Shown here piece by piece: positions 34,388 through 43,927 of a stretch of 64,000 nucleotides of DNA. Numbering within the stretch: position 1 is the first letter of the stretch; each line of letters opens with the position of its first letter. The notes below the pieces were generated by a model. It was given only the letters and a program-made list of their open reading frames with translations. It did no database searches and was not told the DNA's origin. Location: the NCBI RefSeq assembly GCF_001619955.1, contig NZ_LQQO01000034.1:62001-126000 (forward strand), given 5' to 3'. A program made the translations under genes and the position numbers. Source of the DNA: Sphingomonas hankookensis. Lineage in GTDB: Bacteria; Pseudomonadota; Alphaproteobacteria; Sphingomonadales; Sphingomonadaceae.

Positions 34388-35229
34388 GTCGCGCCCTCCC
34401 GCCGGACGATACCGCGCCGTTCCATGTCGATCAGATGCGCCAGCACCGAGCGTTCGGCCGCGCCCAGCAATTTGGGGTGCAGCCCGACATACATGACCGC
34501 GACCATTGCAGGAATGTCGTGGGTCCCACGTTCGATCGCGCGGGCGATCTGCCCCTCGCGCTGCTTGCGGTGGCCGAGCATCCCGCGCACCAGCCGGCGG
34601 GGATTGTCGACCTGATCGCCGTGCGCGGGATAATAGACCCGGTCCTCGCGGCCCAGCAGCTTGTCGAGACTGGCCATGTAATCGCCCATGTCGCCATCGG
34701 GCGGCGAGACGATGGTGGTCGACCAGCCCATGACATGATCGCCGCTGAACAATGCGCCGCTTTCGGGCAGCGCGAAGGCGAGGTGGTTCGACGTGTGCCC
34801 CGGCGTCGCGACCGCGACCAATGTCCAGCCGTCGCCCGCCACCGCCTCGCCGTCGGCCAGCACCCGGTCGGGGCGATAGTCGATATCGAACGCGGCATCG
34901 GCGCGGGGGCCTTCGTCGTCCATCGTCAGCGGCGCGCAACCGATGATCGGCGCGCCGGTCCGCTCGGCCAGCGGCTTCGCCGCGGGGCTATGGTCGCGGT
35001 GGGTGTGGGTGCACAGGATCGCCGCAACCTTCCGGTCGCCGACCGCCGCCAGCAGCGCGTCCAGGTGCACGTCGTCGACCGGCCCCGGATCGATGATCGC
35101 GACCGCACCGCTGCCGCCGACGACGAAGCTCTGCGTACCGGTGTGGGTATAGGGGGATGCGTTGCGCGCCAGCACGCGCGTCACCAGCGGTTCGAGCGGC
35201 TGGGGGATACCGGGGGGAGATTCGGCCAT
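34372..35229 (-). CDS. Metallo-beta-lactamase fold hydrolase (LACTB2/glyoxalase II-like)
   Basis: 285 residues. The zinc ligands are in the classic HxHxDH motif (AAILCTHTHRDHSPAAKPL), then His in ATPGHTSNHLAF, Asp in LFSGDHVMGWSTTIVSPPDGDMGDYMASLDKLL and His in YYPAHGDQV. The C-terminal winged-helix tail (about 225-285) matches the LACTB2-like group, in which some members are endoribonucleases or thioester hydrolases. The true substrate is uncertain. Start ATG at 35229. Confidence 0.85.
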   Translation of the reverse strand: MAESPPGIPQPLEPLVTRVLARNASPYTHTGTQSFVVGGSGAVAIIDPGPVDDVHLDALLAAVGDRKVAAILCTHTHRDHSPAAKPLAERTGAPIIGCAPLTMDDEGPRADAAFDIDYRPDRVLADGEAVAGDGWTLVAVATPGHTSNHLAFALPESGALFSGDHVMGWSTTIVSPPDGDMGDYMASLDKLLGREDRVYYPAHGDQVDNPRRLVRGMLGHRKQREGQIARAIERGTHDIPAMVAVMYVGLHPKLLGAAERSVLAHLIDMERRGIVRREGATWQRM

Positions 35230-35271
35230 TGATCGTCAGATGGCGGCGGCACGCGCCCGATGCAAGGCAAC

Positions 35272-35301
35272 GGGCCGGCCGGCAGAGGCGCCGACCGGCC
35301 C
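35272..35301. terminator. Strong GC hairpin after the BlaR1-like gene
   Basis: GGGCCGGCCGGC and GCCGACCGGCCC form a 12-position stem with one mismatch and a 6-base loop, 40 bp past the M56 gene stop and before the MBL gene. There is no U run, so it may slow rather than fully end transcription. Confidence 0.4.
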
Positions 35302-35341
35302 TGCCACGAACGAACGGGGCAGAACGTCCGTGGATCCGGTA

Positions 35342-37012
35342 TCAGTCGGCGTGATCGATCTGCGACTGGAGCTCGCGGATGCTCTCGTCGATCCCCTCCA
35401 GCGCACTGGTGCGGGCGATGGCGGGCATGTCCTTGTTCGCGACGATCGAGGCGCGTGCCGAGCGGAGGCCGGCGAGTGCCGAGCGCATCCCCTGCCGAGC
35501 ATAGACCTGCCCCTGCGCGGCCTGCAGCCGTCCCAGCTCCGCCCGTTCCGCACCCAGCGCGGCCAGCCGCTGGCCTTCGCGGGCACGCAGCATCCCCTGT
35601 TCGGTGATGGCGCGGATACGGTCGGAACAGATGACCGTGACCTGCTTGCCGCCTTCGGTGCGGGTCACGCTGGTCTGGCTGCCCGGACCGCAATTTTCGT
35701 TGACGATATTGACCTCGGGCACGGTGTTGACCGTCTGGCGCAGCAGCTTGCCGTTGCCGTCGAAGGTCTGCACGACGATCTTGCGCACGTCGCCCTCGCC
35801 CTGGCGCACCAGGCGGGTGGTCTGGCCGTTATGCGTCGTGGTGAAGCTCGCCGGCATCGCCGGACGGGCCGGGGTCGCGGGCTGCGCCGGCAGGGCGGTG
35901 GTCGCCGCGATCGCCCGCACCGCCGGTTGCGGCATCGGCGCGGGTGCGGCCGGTTCGGCCGGGATCACCGGCAGGGTCGCGGCCTGGGCCGGCACGATCG
36001 CTGCGACCGGGGCGAGCACGTCCGCCGCCTTCGCCTCGACGCTGGCGATATCGACGCCGGTCGCGGTTTCGACCTTCGAACGGATTTTCTCGGCGGCTTC
36101 CGTCCCCGATGCGGTCAGGCCGAGGCCGATCACCGCCAGCGTCAGCGTGGCACCACCGGCGATGCGGCGGGTGGCGGGCGACATCACCCGGTGCTTCGAC
36201 AACATGATGAGTCTCCCTTTCAGTTCGTTGACGCTGTGCAGGTGGCAGGCGGCGGACAGCCCCTGGCCATGCGCGGATTTGACGATGGCGGTGGCATAGG
36301 CGTGGCGGACGCCCGGCGTGGCACGGGCGAGCACCATCGCGTCGCACGCCATTTCCTGATCCGCCCGGAACGCCCGGAACGCGCGCCACGCGACCGGATT
36401 GAACCAGTGGCAGCCGAGCACGATCAGCGCGACCCAGTTCGCCAGCAGGTCGCCGCGGGCATGGTGGCCCAGCTCATGCGCCAGCGCCAAGGCCTGCTCC
36501 CGCTCGTCATAGCGTTCGCGGAAATCGACCGGCATCGCGACGTAGCGATGGACCACGCCGAAGGCGAGCGGCCCGGCGGCATGGCGCGTCTCGATCATCT
36601 TGACGTGGCCGTTCGCTAGCCCCTTCGCCCGGCCCGACGCCAGCACCTTCGCGCAGAAGCGCTGATGCTGCACGATATGCCACGCGACGAACGCGACCGC
36701 GCCCAGCAGCCACAGCGCGACGACCAGCAGCGGCACATCGGCCATGCCCCAGCCCTGCGGCAGCGCCGGCACCTCGGCCACCGGCACGCCCAGCATGATG
36801 ATGCCGGGATCGGTCGCCGCACCGATCGGGTGGAACTCCACCGGACGCCAGCTTTCGGGAATGGGGGGCAGGATCATGCGCAGCGCGGGCAGCGCCCACA
36901 GCGCATAGGCCGCCTGCGGACCGAAGCGCCGCGCGACGGGGCCGCGCAACATCAGCACCAGCAGCATCAGCAGCGTCGTCGCCGCGATCGTCTCTACCGC
37001 CCATCCGATCAT
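35342..37012 (-). CDS. M56 family metallopeptidase, BlaR1-like sensor/antirepressor
   Basis: 556 residues. Four membrane helices in the first 300 residues surround a cytosolic zinc-protease domain with HELGHHARGDLLANW (HExxH at 179-183) and an acidic ligand downstream (ADQEMACDA). The C-terminal periplasmic part is Ala/Pro-rich, then coiled (RAREGQRLAALGAERAELGRLQ). It has no penicillin-binding sensor domain, so it is not a classical beta-lactam receptor. In the family, activation cleaves or removes the BlaI repressor. It overlaps blaI by 4 bases. Confidence 0.88.
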   Translation of the reverse strand: MIGWAVETIAATTLLMLLVLMLRGPVARRFGPQAAYALWALPALRMILPPIPESWRPVEFHPIGAATDPGIIMLGVPVAEVPALPQGWGMADVPLLVVALWLLGAVAFVAWHIVQHQRFCAKVLASGRAKGLANGHVKMIETRHAAGPLAFGVVHRYVAMPVDFRERYDEREQALALAHELGHHARGDLLANWVALIVLGCHWFNPVAWRAFRAFRADQEMACDAMVLARATPGVRHAYATAIVKSAHGQGLSAACHLHSVNELKGRLIMLSKHRVMSPATRRIAGGATLTLAVIGLGLTASGTEAAEKIRSKVETATGVDIASVEAKAADVLAPVAAIVPAQAATLPVIPAEPAAPAPMPQPAVRAIAATTALPAQPATPARPAMPASFTTTHNGQTTRLVRQGEGDVRKIVVQTFDGNGKLLRQTVNTVPEVNIVNENCGPGSQTSVTRTEGGKQVTVICSDRIRAITEQGMLRAREGQRLAALGAERAELGRLQAAQGQVYARQGMRSALAGLRSARASIVANKDMPAIARTSALEGIDESIRELQSQIDHAD

Positions 37013-37383
37013 TGTTTCAGCGCCTTTAACAGAGCCTCGATCTCGTCGATTTCACGCGCGCTCAGCTGGTCGCGTTCGGCCAGATGCGCGACCAGCGGCG
37101 TCAGGCTGCCGCCGAACAGCTTGTCGATGAACCGTTGCGATTCACCCGCGACATATTCCTCGCGCGCGACCAGCGGCCGGTAGCGATAGCGCCGCCCGTC
37201 CTCCTCCGCACCGACCACGTCCTTGGCCAGCAACCGCCCCAGCAGCGTCTTGACGGTGTTCGCGGTCCAGCCGCGCGACGGGGCGACGCGTTCCACCACC
37301 TCCTGCGCGGTGAGCGGGTTCTGGTCCCAGAGCACTTCCATCACGGCATGCTCGGCATCGCTGATTCGTTCGGCCATGAACAA
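37009..37383 (-). CDS. BlaI/MecI/CopY family repressor
   Basis: 124 residues. The winged HTH is DAEHAVMEVLWDQNPLTAQEVVERVAPSRGWTANTVKTLLGRLLAKDVVGAEEDGRRYRYRPLVAREEYVAGESQRFIDKLFGGS. The helical dimerisation tail carries the family's cleavage region (around LFGGSL). It probably represses itself and the following M56 gene from the palindrome at 37402-37419. A second ATG at 37377 is an alternative start. What the pair senses, and whether any beta-lactamase is controlled, is not seen here. Confidence 0.93.
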   Translation of the reverse strand: MFMAERISDAEHAVMEVLWDQNPLTAQEVVERVAPSRGWTANTVKTLLGRLLAKDVVGAEEDGRRYRYRPLVAREEYVAGESQRFIDKLFGGSLTPLVAHLAERDQLSAREIDEIEALLKALKQ

Positions 37384-37401
37384 TGACTACACCCGTGGTC
37401 G

Positions 37402-37419
37402 TTACGTTTACAAGCGTAA
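37402..37419. promoter_or_regulatory. Candidate BlaI operator
   Basis: TTACGTTTACAAGCGTAA is an 18-bp dyad (arms TTACG/CGTAA, 14 of 18 bases symmetric) only 18 bp before the blaI ATG. It includes the TTACA/TGTAA-like halves typical of BlaI/MecI boxes. A further GTTTACACCC lies at 37451. Confidence 0.5.
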
Positions 37420-37470
37420 TCTTTGCGGACGCCGCCGCCCTGTCGGGATCGTTTACACCCGCCATCCCGG

Positions 37471-37484
37471 TAACGATGTCGTTA
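37471..37484. promoter_or_regulatory. Second palindrome between blaI and lgt
   Basis: TAACGATGTCGTTA (arms TAACG/CGTTA). It could be a second operator for BlaI or belong to the lgt promoter. The rest of the 295-base gap shows nothing else convincing. Confidence 0.25.
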
Positions 37485-37678
37485 ACCAGAAAATCGGCGC
37501 AAAACCCGCAACGCGGGAAATTGGCACAGCCTCTGCAAGGAATGGGATACCCGATGCGTTCGCGCTTCAATTCGGGCGGACCGGCTGCCTTCCCCCCATG
37601 CGCCGGTCCGCCCACCCCGGGTTCCCCTGATCCGCCAACCCGGATATTACGCACCGACCACAGCCGGAGCGTACCCCC

Positions 37679-38578
37679 TTGATCCTATCCACCCTCGCCG
37701 CGGCCACCGGCGATGTCGGCATGGCCGCCGGCCATATCCGCTATGCCGATCTCGGCCTCGATCCGGTCGCGCTGAACCTCGGCTTCTTCCAGCTGAAATG
37801 GTATTCGCTGGCCTATATCACCGGCATTCTCGGCGGCTGGTGGTATCTGCTCAAGCTGCTCGACCAGCCGGGCGCGCCGATGGCGCGGCGCCATGCCGAC
37901 GACTTCGTGTTCTATGCGACGCTCGGCATCATTCTGGGCGGGCGGCTGGGCTATGCGATCTTCTACGCGCCCGAAATGTTCACCGACCCGATCAAGATCC
38001 TGCGGCTGTGGGACGGCGGCATGTCGTTCCATGGCGGCATGGTCGGGTTGATCCTCGGCATCTGGTGGCTGGCGCGCAAGCACGGGCTGCGCGCGCTCAG
38101 GGTCGCGGACTATGTCACCTGCGTCGCGCCGATCGGCCAGTTCCTCGGCCGCATCGCCAATTTCGTGAATGGCGAGCTGTGGGGCAAGCCCAGCGACGCG
38201 CCTTGGGCAGTCGTGTTTCCGCGCACCGTACCCGGCGGCCTCGACCCGGCACGCCACCCCAGCCAGCTCTATGAGGCGCTGGGCGAAGGGCTGATCCTGT
38301 TCCTGATCCTCGCCTTCTTCTTCTGGCGCACCGATGCGCGCTACAAGCCCGGCTTCCTGCTCGGCACCGGCATGGCCGGGTTCGGCGTCGCGCGCTTCAT
38401 TATCGAATTCTGGCGCGAGCCCGATGCGCAGCTGGTGGAATTTGCGCAGGCGACGGGGCTACATATGGGCCAGTGGCTGACGCTGCCGATGATCGCGATC
38501 GGCATCTACCTGATGGTCACGTCGAAGCGGCGCCGGGTGCGGGTGGAGCCGATCGCGGGGTCGGAGAGCGTGGCTTGA
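37679..38578 (+). CDS. lgt: Phosphatidylglycerol:prolipoprotein diacylglyceryl transferase
   Basis: 299 residues from a TTG start (the alternative ATG at 37721 would begin [10 protein letters not shown]). Lgt motifs: [48 protein letters not shown], the signature [15 protein letters not shown] and HPSQLYEAL, with seven membrane segments. It attaches diacylglycerol to the lipobox cysteine of lipoproteins; the LpoA-like protein and phytase of this window are likely substrates. It begins a chain of four overlapping genes (TTGA, ATGA, ATGA). Confidence 0.96.
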   Translation: MILSTLAAATGDVGMAAGHIRYADLGLDPVALNLGFFQLKWYSLAYITGILGGWWYLLKLLDQPGAPMARRHADDFVFYATLGIILGGRLGYAIFYAPEMFTDPIKILRLWDGGMSFHGGMVGLILGIWWLARKHGLRALRVADYVTCVAPIGQFLGRIANFVNGELWGKPSDAPWAVVFPRTVPGGLDPARHPSQLYEALGEGLILFLILAFFFWRTDARYKPGFLLGTGMAGFGVARFIIEFWREPDAQLVEFAQATGLHMGQWLTLPMIAIGIYLMVTSKRRRVRVEPIAGSESVA

Positions 38579-39645
38579 CCGAACCCGTCGTCACCGCCGC
38601 CGACCCCGCGCTCCCCGAACGGCTCGCCCGCGCGATCACGCTGGCCGGGCCGATCAGCCTCGCCCAGTTCATGGGTGCGGCCAACGCGCATTATTACGCG
38701 ACGCGCGATCCGCTGGGCGCCAACGGCGACTTCACCACCGCGCCGGAAATCAGCCAGATGTTCGGCGAGCTGATCGGCCTGGGGCTGGCCGACAGCTGGG
38801 ACCGGGCCGGTCGTCCGGCGTCACGCTATGTCGAATTCGGCCCCGGTCGCGGCACGCTCGCCGCCGATGCGCTGCGCTCCATGGCGTCGGCGGGGTGTAC
38901 GCCGCCGGTCCATCTGATCGAAACCAGCCCGACGCTGCGCGACGAACAGGCAAAGCGCGTGCCGCAGGCCGAATGGGCGGTCGATACGGTCGGCCTGCCC
39001 GAGGATGGCGCGCTGCTGGTCGTCGCCAACGAATTCTTCGATGCGCTCCCCATCCGCCAGCTGGTCAAGACGGCGGACGGCTGGCGCGAGCGATTGGTCG
39101 CGTGCCAGGACACGTTGTTCCTTCCGGTCATGGGGCAGCGCGGGTTCGATCCGATCATTCCCTACCAGTTCCGCGACGCGGCCGTGGGATCGGTGCTGGA
39201 AACCGCGCCGGCCGCCGTGGCGATAATGCGCCAGTTGGCCAAGCGGATCGTCGCGCAGGGCGGCTGCGCGATCGTCATCGACTATGGCTATGCCGGCCCG
39301 GCGCTGGGGGATACGTTGCAGGCGGTGCGCGGGCACGGCTTCGTCAACCCCTATGACGATCCGGGCGAGCAGGACCTGACCGCGCATGTCGATTTCGGGA
39401 CGCTGATCGAGGCCGCGCGTGCCGAAGACGCGGTCGCCTTTGGCCCGGTCGATCAGGGTGCGTTGTTGAAGGCGCTGGGCATCGACGCCCGCACGCAGGC
39501 GCTGGCCGCCCGCAGTCCCGAGCGCGCCGACCAACTGCGCGCCGATCGCGACCGGCTGGTGGAGGAGGAACAGATGGGCACGCTGTTCAAGGCGATTGCG
39601 ATCACCTCGCCCGGCTGGCCGGTGCCGGCGGGGTTCGCGGCATGA
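38575..39645 (+). CDS. MidA/NDUFAF7-like SAM-dependent methyltransferase
   Basis: 356 residues from the TTG at 38575, which overlaps the lgt stop as TTGA. Family motifs: [66 protein letters not shown] (SAM-binding), [16 protein letters not shown] and [22 protein letters not shown]. The human relative NDUFAF7 methylates an arginine of complex I subunit NDUFS2. The bacterial role is presumed similar but not shown here. A longer frame from 38473 overlaps lgt and is unlikely. Confidence 0.92.
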   Translation: MTEPVVTAADPALPERLARAITLAGPISLAQFMGAANAHYYATRDPLGANGDFTTAPEISQMFGELIGLGLADSWDRAGRPASRYVEFGPGRGTLAADALRSMASAGCTPPVHLIETSPTLRDEQAKRVPQAEWAVDTVGLPEDGALLVVANEFFDALPIRQLVKTADGWRERLVACQDTLFLPVMGQRGFDPIIPYQFRDAAVGSVLETAPAAVAIMRQLAKRIVAQGGCAIVIDYGYAGPALGDTLQAVRGHGFVNPYDDPGEQDLTAHVDFGTLIEAARAEDAVAFGPVDQGALLKALGIDARTQALAARSPERADQLRADRDRLVEEEQMGTLFKAIAITSPGWPVPAGFAA

Positions 39646-40151
39646 CACCGACCCTGCGCGACGCGACGGTCGCCGATGCCGGACTGCTGGTGACGATCGG
39701 GACCGAGACGTTCACCGACACCTTCGGCCATCTCTATCATCCCGACGACCTTGCCGCCTTCCTCGCCAAGTTCACGGTGGCGGCATGGGAGGAGGAATTG
39801 TCCGACCCGCGCTTCCATGTCGTGCTGGCGATGGCGGGGGACGACGCGGTCGGCTATGCCAAGCTCGGTCCGCCGTCGCTGCCGTTCGAACCGACCGGAA
39901 AGCCGATCGAACTGCGCCAATTCTATCTGCGTAGGCAAGCGCAAGGCACCGGCCTCGCCGCGACGCTGATGGAGCATATGCTGGCCAAGGCGCGCGCGAC
40001 CGGCGCCGACGAGCTGTTCCTGTCGGTGTTCATCGACAACCATCGCGCGCGGCGCTTCTACGAACGCTATGGGTTCGAACGGGTCGGTACCTACGCCTTC
40101 ATGGTCGGCAACCACCGGGACGAGGATGACGTTATGCGGGTGGCGCTATGA
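39642..40151 (+). CDS. GNAT family N-acetyltransferase
   Basis: 169 residues, starting at the ATGA overlap with the preceding gene. GNAT motif A is QFYLRRQAQGTGLAATLMEHMLAKARATGADELFLSVF; motif B is NHRARRFYERYGFERVGTY. It transfers an acetyl group from acetyl-CoA to an amine, with substrate unknown. It also overlaps pgeF by ATGA, so it is part of the lgt operon. Confidence 0.9.
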   Translation: MTPTLRDATVADAGLLVTIGTETFTDTFGHLYHPDDLAAFLAKFTVAAWEEELSDPRFHVVLAMAGDDAVGYAKLGPPSLPFEPTGKPIELRQFYLRRQAQGTGLAATLMEHMLAKARATGADELFLSVFIDNHRARRFYERYGFERVGTYAFMVGNHRDEDDVMRVAL

Positions 40152-40912
40152 CGGTGGAAGTGTTGCGCAGCGCTGCGCTGGAGGGGGTGGCGCACGGTTT
40201 TCTCGGGCGGCGCGGCGGGGTGTCGACCGGAGTCGTCGCCGGCCTCAACACTGGCCTTGGATCGGGCGACGATCCCGCCGCCATCGCCGAGAACCGCGCG
40301 CGCGCCGTTCAGGCGGTGCTGCCGGGGGCGGCACTGTGCGGGCTGTACCAGATTCATTCGGCCTCGGTCGTGCGCGTCCTGACCGCCTTTCCCGATGGGG
40401 AACGGCCGCAGGGCGACGCGATGGTCACCGAACGGCCGAACATCCTGCTCGGCATCCTGACCGCCGATTGCGCGCCGGTGCTGCTCGCCGACCGCGAGGC
40501 GGGGGTGGTCGGCGCGGCCCATGCCGGGTGGAAGGGGGCGCTGGCCGGGGTGACCGATGCGACCATCGCCCAGATGGAAAAGCTCGGCGCCCGTGCCGAC
40601 CGCATCGCCGCCGCGGTGGGGCCCTGCATCGCGCGCGCGAGCTATGAGGTCGATATGGGCTTCGTCGAACGCTTCTGCGCGACCGATCCCGAGAATGAAC
40701 GCTTCTTCGCGGAGAACCGCCCGGGCCATGCCCGGTTCGACCTTGAGGCCTATGTCGTCCACCGGCTGGCGGCGGCGGGCGTGCGGCGGATCGAGGCGCT
40801 GGGGCAGGACACCTATGCGCAGGAGGACCGCTTCTTCAGCTTCCGCCGCGCGACGCATCGCGGCGAAGCGGATTATGGGCGGCAGCTGTCGGTAATTGGG
40901 ATCGCAGCGTAG
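40148..40912 (+). CDS. pgeF: Peptidoglycan editing factor PgeF (YfiH/laccase-domain)
   Basis: 254 residues. Metal-site residues of the family are His70 (LYQIHSASV), Cys108 (TADCAPVLL) and His125 (GAAHAGWKG), with GPCIARASYEVD later. E. coli PgeF removes L-Ser wrongly placed in UDP-MurNAc peptides, keeping murein composition correct; other relatives were described as purine nucleoside phosphorylases. It is the fourth gene of the lgt operon. It adds to the murein-quality functions of this window. Confidence 0.92.
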   Translation: MTVEVLRSAALEGVAHGFLGRRGGVSTGVVAGLNTGLGSGDDPAAIAENRARAVQAVLPGAALCGLYQIHSASVVRVLTAFPDGERPQGDAMVTERPNILLGILTADCAPVLLADREAGVVGAAHAGWKGALAGVTDATIAQMEKLGARADRIAAAVGPCIARASYEVDMGFVERFCATDPENERFFAENRPGHARFDLEAYVVHRLAAAGVRRIEALGQDTYAQEDRFFSFRRATHRGEADYGRQLSVIGIAA

Positions 40913-40921
40913 CGCCCTCGC

Positions 40922-41007
40922 CGTACCCCCGCGCAGGCGGGGGTCCAGAGCCCCGAGCGCAACCGTTGTCCTGCTTGGCCCTGGGCCCCCGCCTGCGCGG
41001 GGGTACG
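40922..41007. repeat. Palindromic intergenic repeat, family C
   Basis: CGTACCCCCGCGCAGGCGGG, inner GGTCCAGAGCCC and GGCCCTGGGCC, then CCCGCCTGCGCGGGGGTACG. It follows pgeF and precedes the cystathionine gamma-synthase family gene. Confidence 0.8.
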
Positions 41008-41088
41008 ACGTGGTGGCTTGTGCCCCCCCACATCGTAATTTGGTTTCTGTCGTAACTATCGCTACCCTTCCCGAAAAAGGAGAGATTC

Positions 41089-42396
41089 GTGACCGACGAA
41101 ACCGAAGCCGACCTGACCGGCGTTCCCCCGCGCCGCCGCCCCAAGCTCCCGGTCGACACCGTCGGCGGGCGCCGGTTGAAGCCTGCGACGCTGATGATGG
41201 GCCATGGCTATGATCCGGTACTGTCCGAAGGCTCGCTCAAACCGCCGATCTTCGCGACCTCGACCTATGTCTTTCCCAATGCGGCGGCAGGCAAGCGGCA
41301 TTTCGAGGGCGTGACCGGCAAGCGTCCCGGCGGGGCGGAGGGCCTCGTCTATTCGCGCTTCAACGGCCCGAACCAGGAAATCCTCGAAGACCGCCTCGGC
41401 GTCTGGGAAGCGGCGGAGGATGCGCTGGTCTTTTCCAGTGGCATGTCGGCGATCGCGACCCTGTTCCTGTCGATGGTCCAGCCGGGCGATACGATCATCC
41501 ATTCCGGGCCGCTCTATGCCGCGACCGAAACGCTGATCGGCCGCGTGCTGGGCCGCTTCGGGGTCGACTATCTCGACTTTCCGGCGGGCGCGACGCAGGA
41601 CGAGATCGAGGCGGTGCTGCGCAAGGCCGAGGGCCGCGTGCCGCTGATCTATCTCGAAAGTCCGGCCAACCCGACCAACGCGCTGGTCGATATCGAAGCG
41701 GTCGCCGCCGCGCGTGACGCGGTGTTCGGCGACACGGTCGAAAAGCCGCCGATCGCGATCGACAACACGTTTCTGGGGCCGCTATGGCAACAACCGCTGC
41801 AGCACGGCGCCGACCTCGTCGTCTATTCGCTGACCAAATATGCCGGCGGACATAGCGATCTGGTCGCCGGCGGCGTGCTGGGATCGAAGGCGCACATCAA
41901 CACCATCCGGTCGATGCGCAACACCATCGGCACGATCTGCGACCCGAACACGGCGTGGATGCTGCTGCGCTCGCTGGAGACGCTGGAGTTGCGCATGAGC
42001 CGCGCGGGCGAGAATGCGGCGAAGGTCTGCGCGTTCCTGAAGGACCATCCCAAGGTCGAGCGGGTCGGCTATCTCGGCTTCCTGAAGGACGATCGCCAGG
42101 CCGACATCTATCGTCGTCACTGCACCGGCGGCGGGTCGACCTTCTCGCTGTACCTGAAGGGCGGCGAGCGCGAGGCGTTCGCGTTCCTCGACGCGCTGAC
42201 CATCGCCAAACTGGCGGTGAGCCTCGGCGGGACCGAGACGCTGGCGAGCCATCCGGCGGGGATGACGCACCTGTCGGTGCCCGACGCGCGCAAGGTGGCG
42301 CTGGGGATTACCGACAATCTGGTGCGCATCTCGATCGGGGTCGAGGATGCCGATGATCTGATCGCCGATTTCGAACAGGCGCTGGCGGCGATCTGA
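41089..42396 (+). CDS. Cystathionine gamma-synthase family PLP enzyme
   Basis: 435 residues. The N-terminal part is extended compared with MetB. Family motifs: SRFNGPNQEILEDRLGVWE, ALVFSSGMSAIATLFLSMVQPGD, YLESPANPTN, the PLP lysine in VYSLTKYAGGHSDLVAGG (Lys about 245), and SLGGTETLASHPAGMTH near the end. It should catalyse gamma-replacement or elimination on a homoserine ester, cystathionine or methionine. The exact reaction cannot be chosen from sequence. No methionine-biosynthesis gene is adjacent. GGAGAG before the GTGACC-type start region. Confidence 0.9.
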   Translation: MTDETEADLTGVPPRRRPKLPVDTVGGRRLKPATLMMGHGYDPVLSEGSLKPPIFATSTYVFPNAAAGKRHFEGVTGKRPGGAEGLVYSRFNGPNQEILEDRLGVWEAAEDALVFSSGMSAIATLFLSMVQPGDTIIHSGPLYAATETLIGRVLGRFGVDYLDFPAGATQDEIEAVLRKAEGRVPLIYLESPANPTNALVDIEAVAAARDAVFGDTVEKPPIAIDNTFLGPLWQQPLQHGADLVVYSLTKYAGGHSDLVAGGVLGSKAHINTIRSMRNTIGTICDPNTAWMLLRSLETLELRMSRAGENAAKVCAFLKDHPKVERVGYLGFLKDDRQADIYRRHCTGGGSTFSLYLKGGEREAFAFLDALTIAKLAVSLGGTETLASHPAGMTHLSVPDARKVALGITDNLVRISIGVEDADDLIADFEQALAAI

Positions 42397-42401
42397 CCAG
42401 A

Positions 42402-42540
42402 AGATCCTCCCCATATCATGGGGAGGGGGGCCAGCCGCAGGCTGGTGGAGGGGCGTTGCCCCAGGCGTAGCGCTCGCGGCTTTGCCCCTCCACCACTCGC
42501 TGACGCGAGCGGTCCCCCTCCCCGTGCCGGGGAGGATCTT
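42402..42540. repeat. Palindromic intergenic repeat, family E, full unit
   Basis: AGATCCTCCCCATATCATGG ... GGTGGAGGGGCGTTGCC ... GGCTTTGCCCCTCCACC ... CCCGTGCCGGGGAGGATCTT. The left and right halves are complementary end to end over about 139 bases. The stop codon of the small zinc-finger gene at 42539 lies in its right edge. Confidence 0.8.
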
Positions 42541-42700
42541 ATCCCCCGCCAATCCCCTCGATCACCTTCCCCGTACCGCCACAATTCTCGCACTCGCCAT
42601 CGCGGATCGTGCCCGTGCCGCCACAGCGCGGACACACATCCTCGCCCGTCCCGGGCGTGCCCGGCGCCGCATCGTCACCCGGGTTCATCGGTTCGGCCAT
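42539..42700 (-). CDS. Small DnaJ-type zinc-finger protein (53 aa)
   Basis: [53 protein letters not shown]. Two CxxCGGTG knuckles as in the DnaJ cysteine-rich domain bind one zinc. Such short proteins accompany many alphaproteobacterial genes but have no known role; protein or RNA binding is possible. Start ATG at 42700 with GGGAGAGAAG upstream. It is divergent from tgt. Confidence 0.8.
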   Translation of the reverse strand: MAEPMNPGDDAAPGTPGTGEDVCPRCGGTGTIRDGECENCGGTGKVIEGIGGG

Positions 42701-42755
42701 GATCTTCTCTCCCGTCAAACCGCAACAACGGTCGACAGCGCGGGGAAGGTCCGGC

Positions 42756-43904
42756 ATGACGGCTCGCCTTATGGCCCCGCGTTTCGCCTTTACCGTCACC
42801 GCCACGTCCGGCCGCGCCCGCACCGGCACCATCGCCATGCAGCGCGGCGACATCCGCACGCCTGCCTTCATGCCGGTCGGCACCGCCGCCACCGTGAAGG
42901 CGATGAAGCCGCAGGACGTGCGTGCGTCGGGCGCCGACATCCTGCTCGGCAACACCTATCACCTGATGCTGCGCCCCAGCGCGGAGCGGGTCGCGCGGCT
43001 GGGGGGCTTGCACAAGTTCATGGGCTGGGACCGCCCGATCCTGACCGACAGCGGCGGCTATCAGGTGATGAGCCTGTCCGAACTGACCAAACGGTCGGAG
43101 GACGGGGTCGAGTTCAAGAGCCACTTGGACGGCACCCGTCACCTGATGAGTCCCGAACGCTCGATGGAAATCCAGCGGTTGCTCGGCTCCGACATCGTCA
43201 TGGCGTTCGACGAACTGGTCCCGACCACCTCGACCCGCGAGGTGCAGGCCCGCGCGATGGAACGATCGATGCGCTGGGCACGCCGCAGCCGGGCCGGGTT
43301 CGATTCGGGTGAGGAGCATTCCTCGCGCGCCGCGTTGTTCGGCATCCAGCAGGGGGCGCTCGACGAAAAACTGCGGAAAAGCTCCGCCGACGCGCTGATC
43401 GATATCGGCTTCGACGGCTATGCGGTCGGCGGCCTTGCCGTGGGCGAAGGGCAGGAGGCGATGTTCGGCGTGCTCGACTATGCGCCGCAGCAGCTGCCGG
43501 TGGACAAGCCCCGCTATCTGATGGGCGTGGGCAAGCCCGACGACATCGTCGGCGCGGTCGAACGCGGCATCGACATGTTCGACTGCGTGCTGCCGACCCG
43601 CTCGGGCCGCACCGGACAGGCGTTCACCCGTTCAGGCCCGATCAACATCCGCAACGCCAAATTTGCCGAGGATCTGGGGCCGGTCGACCCCGACTGCGCC
43701 TGCCCGGTCTGTCACGGCCACAGCCGCGCCTATCTCCACCATCTCGTCCGCGCGGGCGAGATTCTGGGGGCGATGCTGATGACCGAGCATAATCTCTATT
43801 TCTACCAGGCGCTGATGGTCGACCTGCGCGCCGCGATCGCGAGCGACACGCTGGCCGCCTTTGCCGACGATTTCCGGGCACGCTACACCGCCCCCAAGCA
43901 TTGA
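42756..43904 (+). CDS. tgt: tRNA-guanine transglycosylase
   Basis: 382 residues from the ATG at 42756 with GGGGAAGG six bases upstream; a frame to 42609 would overlap the zinc-finger gene. Active-site Asp98 ([16 protein letters not shown]), nucleophile Asp in [18 protein letters not shown], and the zinc site [17 protein letters not shown] are present. It exchanges guanine-34 for preQ1 in tRNA on the way to queuosine. The queuosine pathway gene queA, which is often upstream, is not in the window. Confidence 0.97.
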   Translation: MTARLMAPRFAFTVTATSGRARTGTIAMQRGDIRTPAFMPVGTAATVKAMKPQDVRASGADILLGNTYHLMLRPSAERVARLGGLHKFMGWDRPILTDSGGYQVMSLSELTKRSEDGVEFKSHLDGTRHLMSPERSMEIQRLLGSDIVMAFDELVPTTSTREVQARAMERSMRWARRSRAGFDSGEEHSSRAALFGIQQGALDEKLRKSSADALIDIGFDGYAVGGLAVGEGQEAMFGVLDYAPQQLPVDKPRYLMGVGKPDDIVGAVERGIDMFDCVLPTRSGRTGQAFTRSGPINIRNAKFAEDLGPVDPDCACPVCHGHSRAYLHHLVRAGEILGAMLMTEHNLYFYQALMVDLRAAIASDTLAAFADDFRARYTAPKH

Positions 43905-43927
43905 ACCCCGACAAGAGGGAGAGGATC

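Noticed and set aside
33671..34939. Single fused MBL-DUF4230 protein of 422 residues
   Set aside because: The N-terminal part of that frame is a shadow of the MBL gene; the DUF4230 protein begins at the ATG at 34387 with its own membrane helix.
37383..37682. 99-codon plus-strand frame between blaI and lgt
   Set aside because: No homology or ribosome site, and it runs over the BlaI-type dyad and the lgt start.
41016..41088. SAM or cobalamin riboswitch before the cystathionine gamma-synthase family gene
   Set aside because: The 73-base leader after the repeat lacks the conserved cores of these riboswitches.
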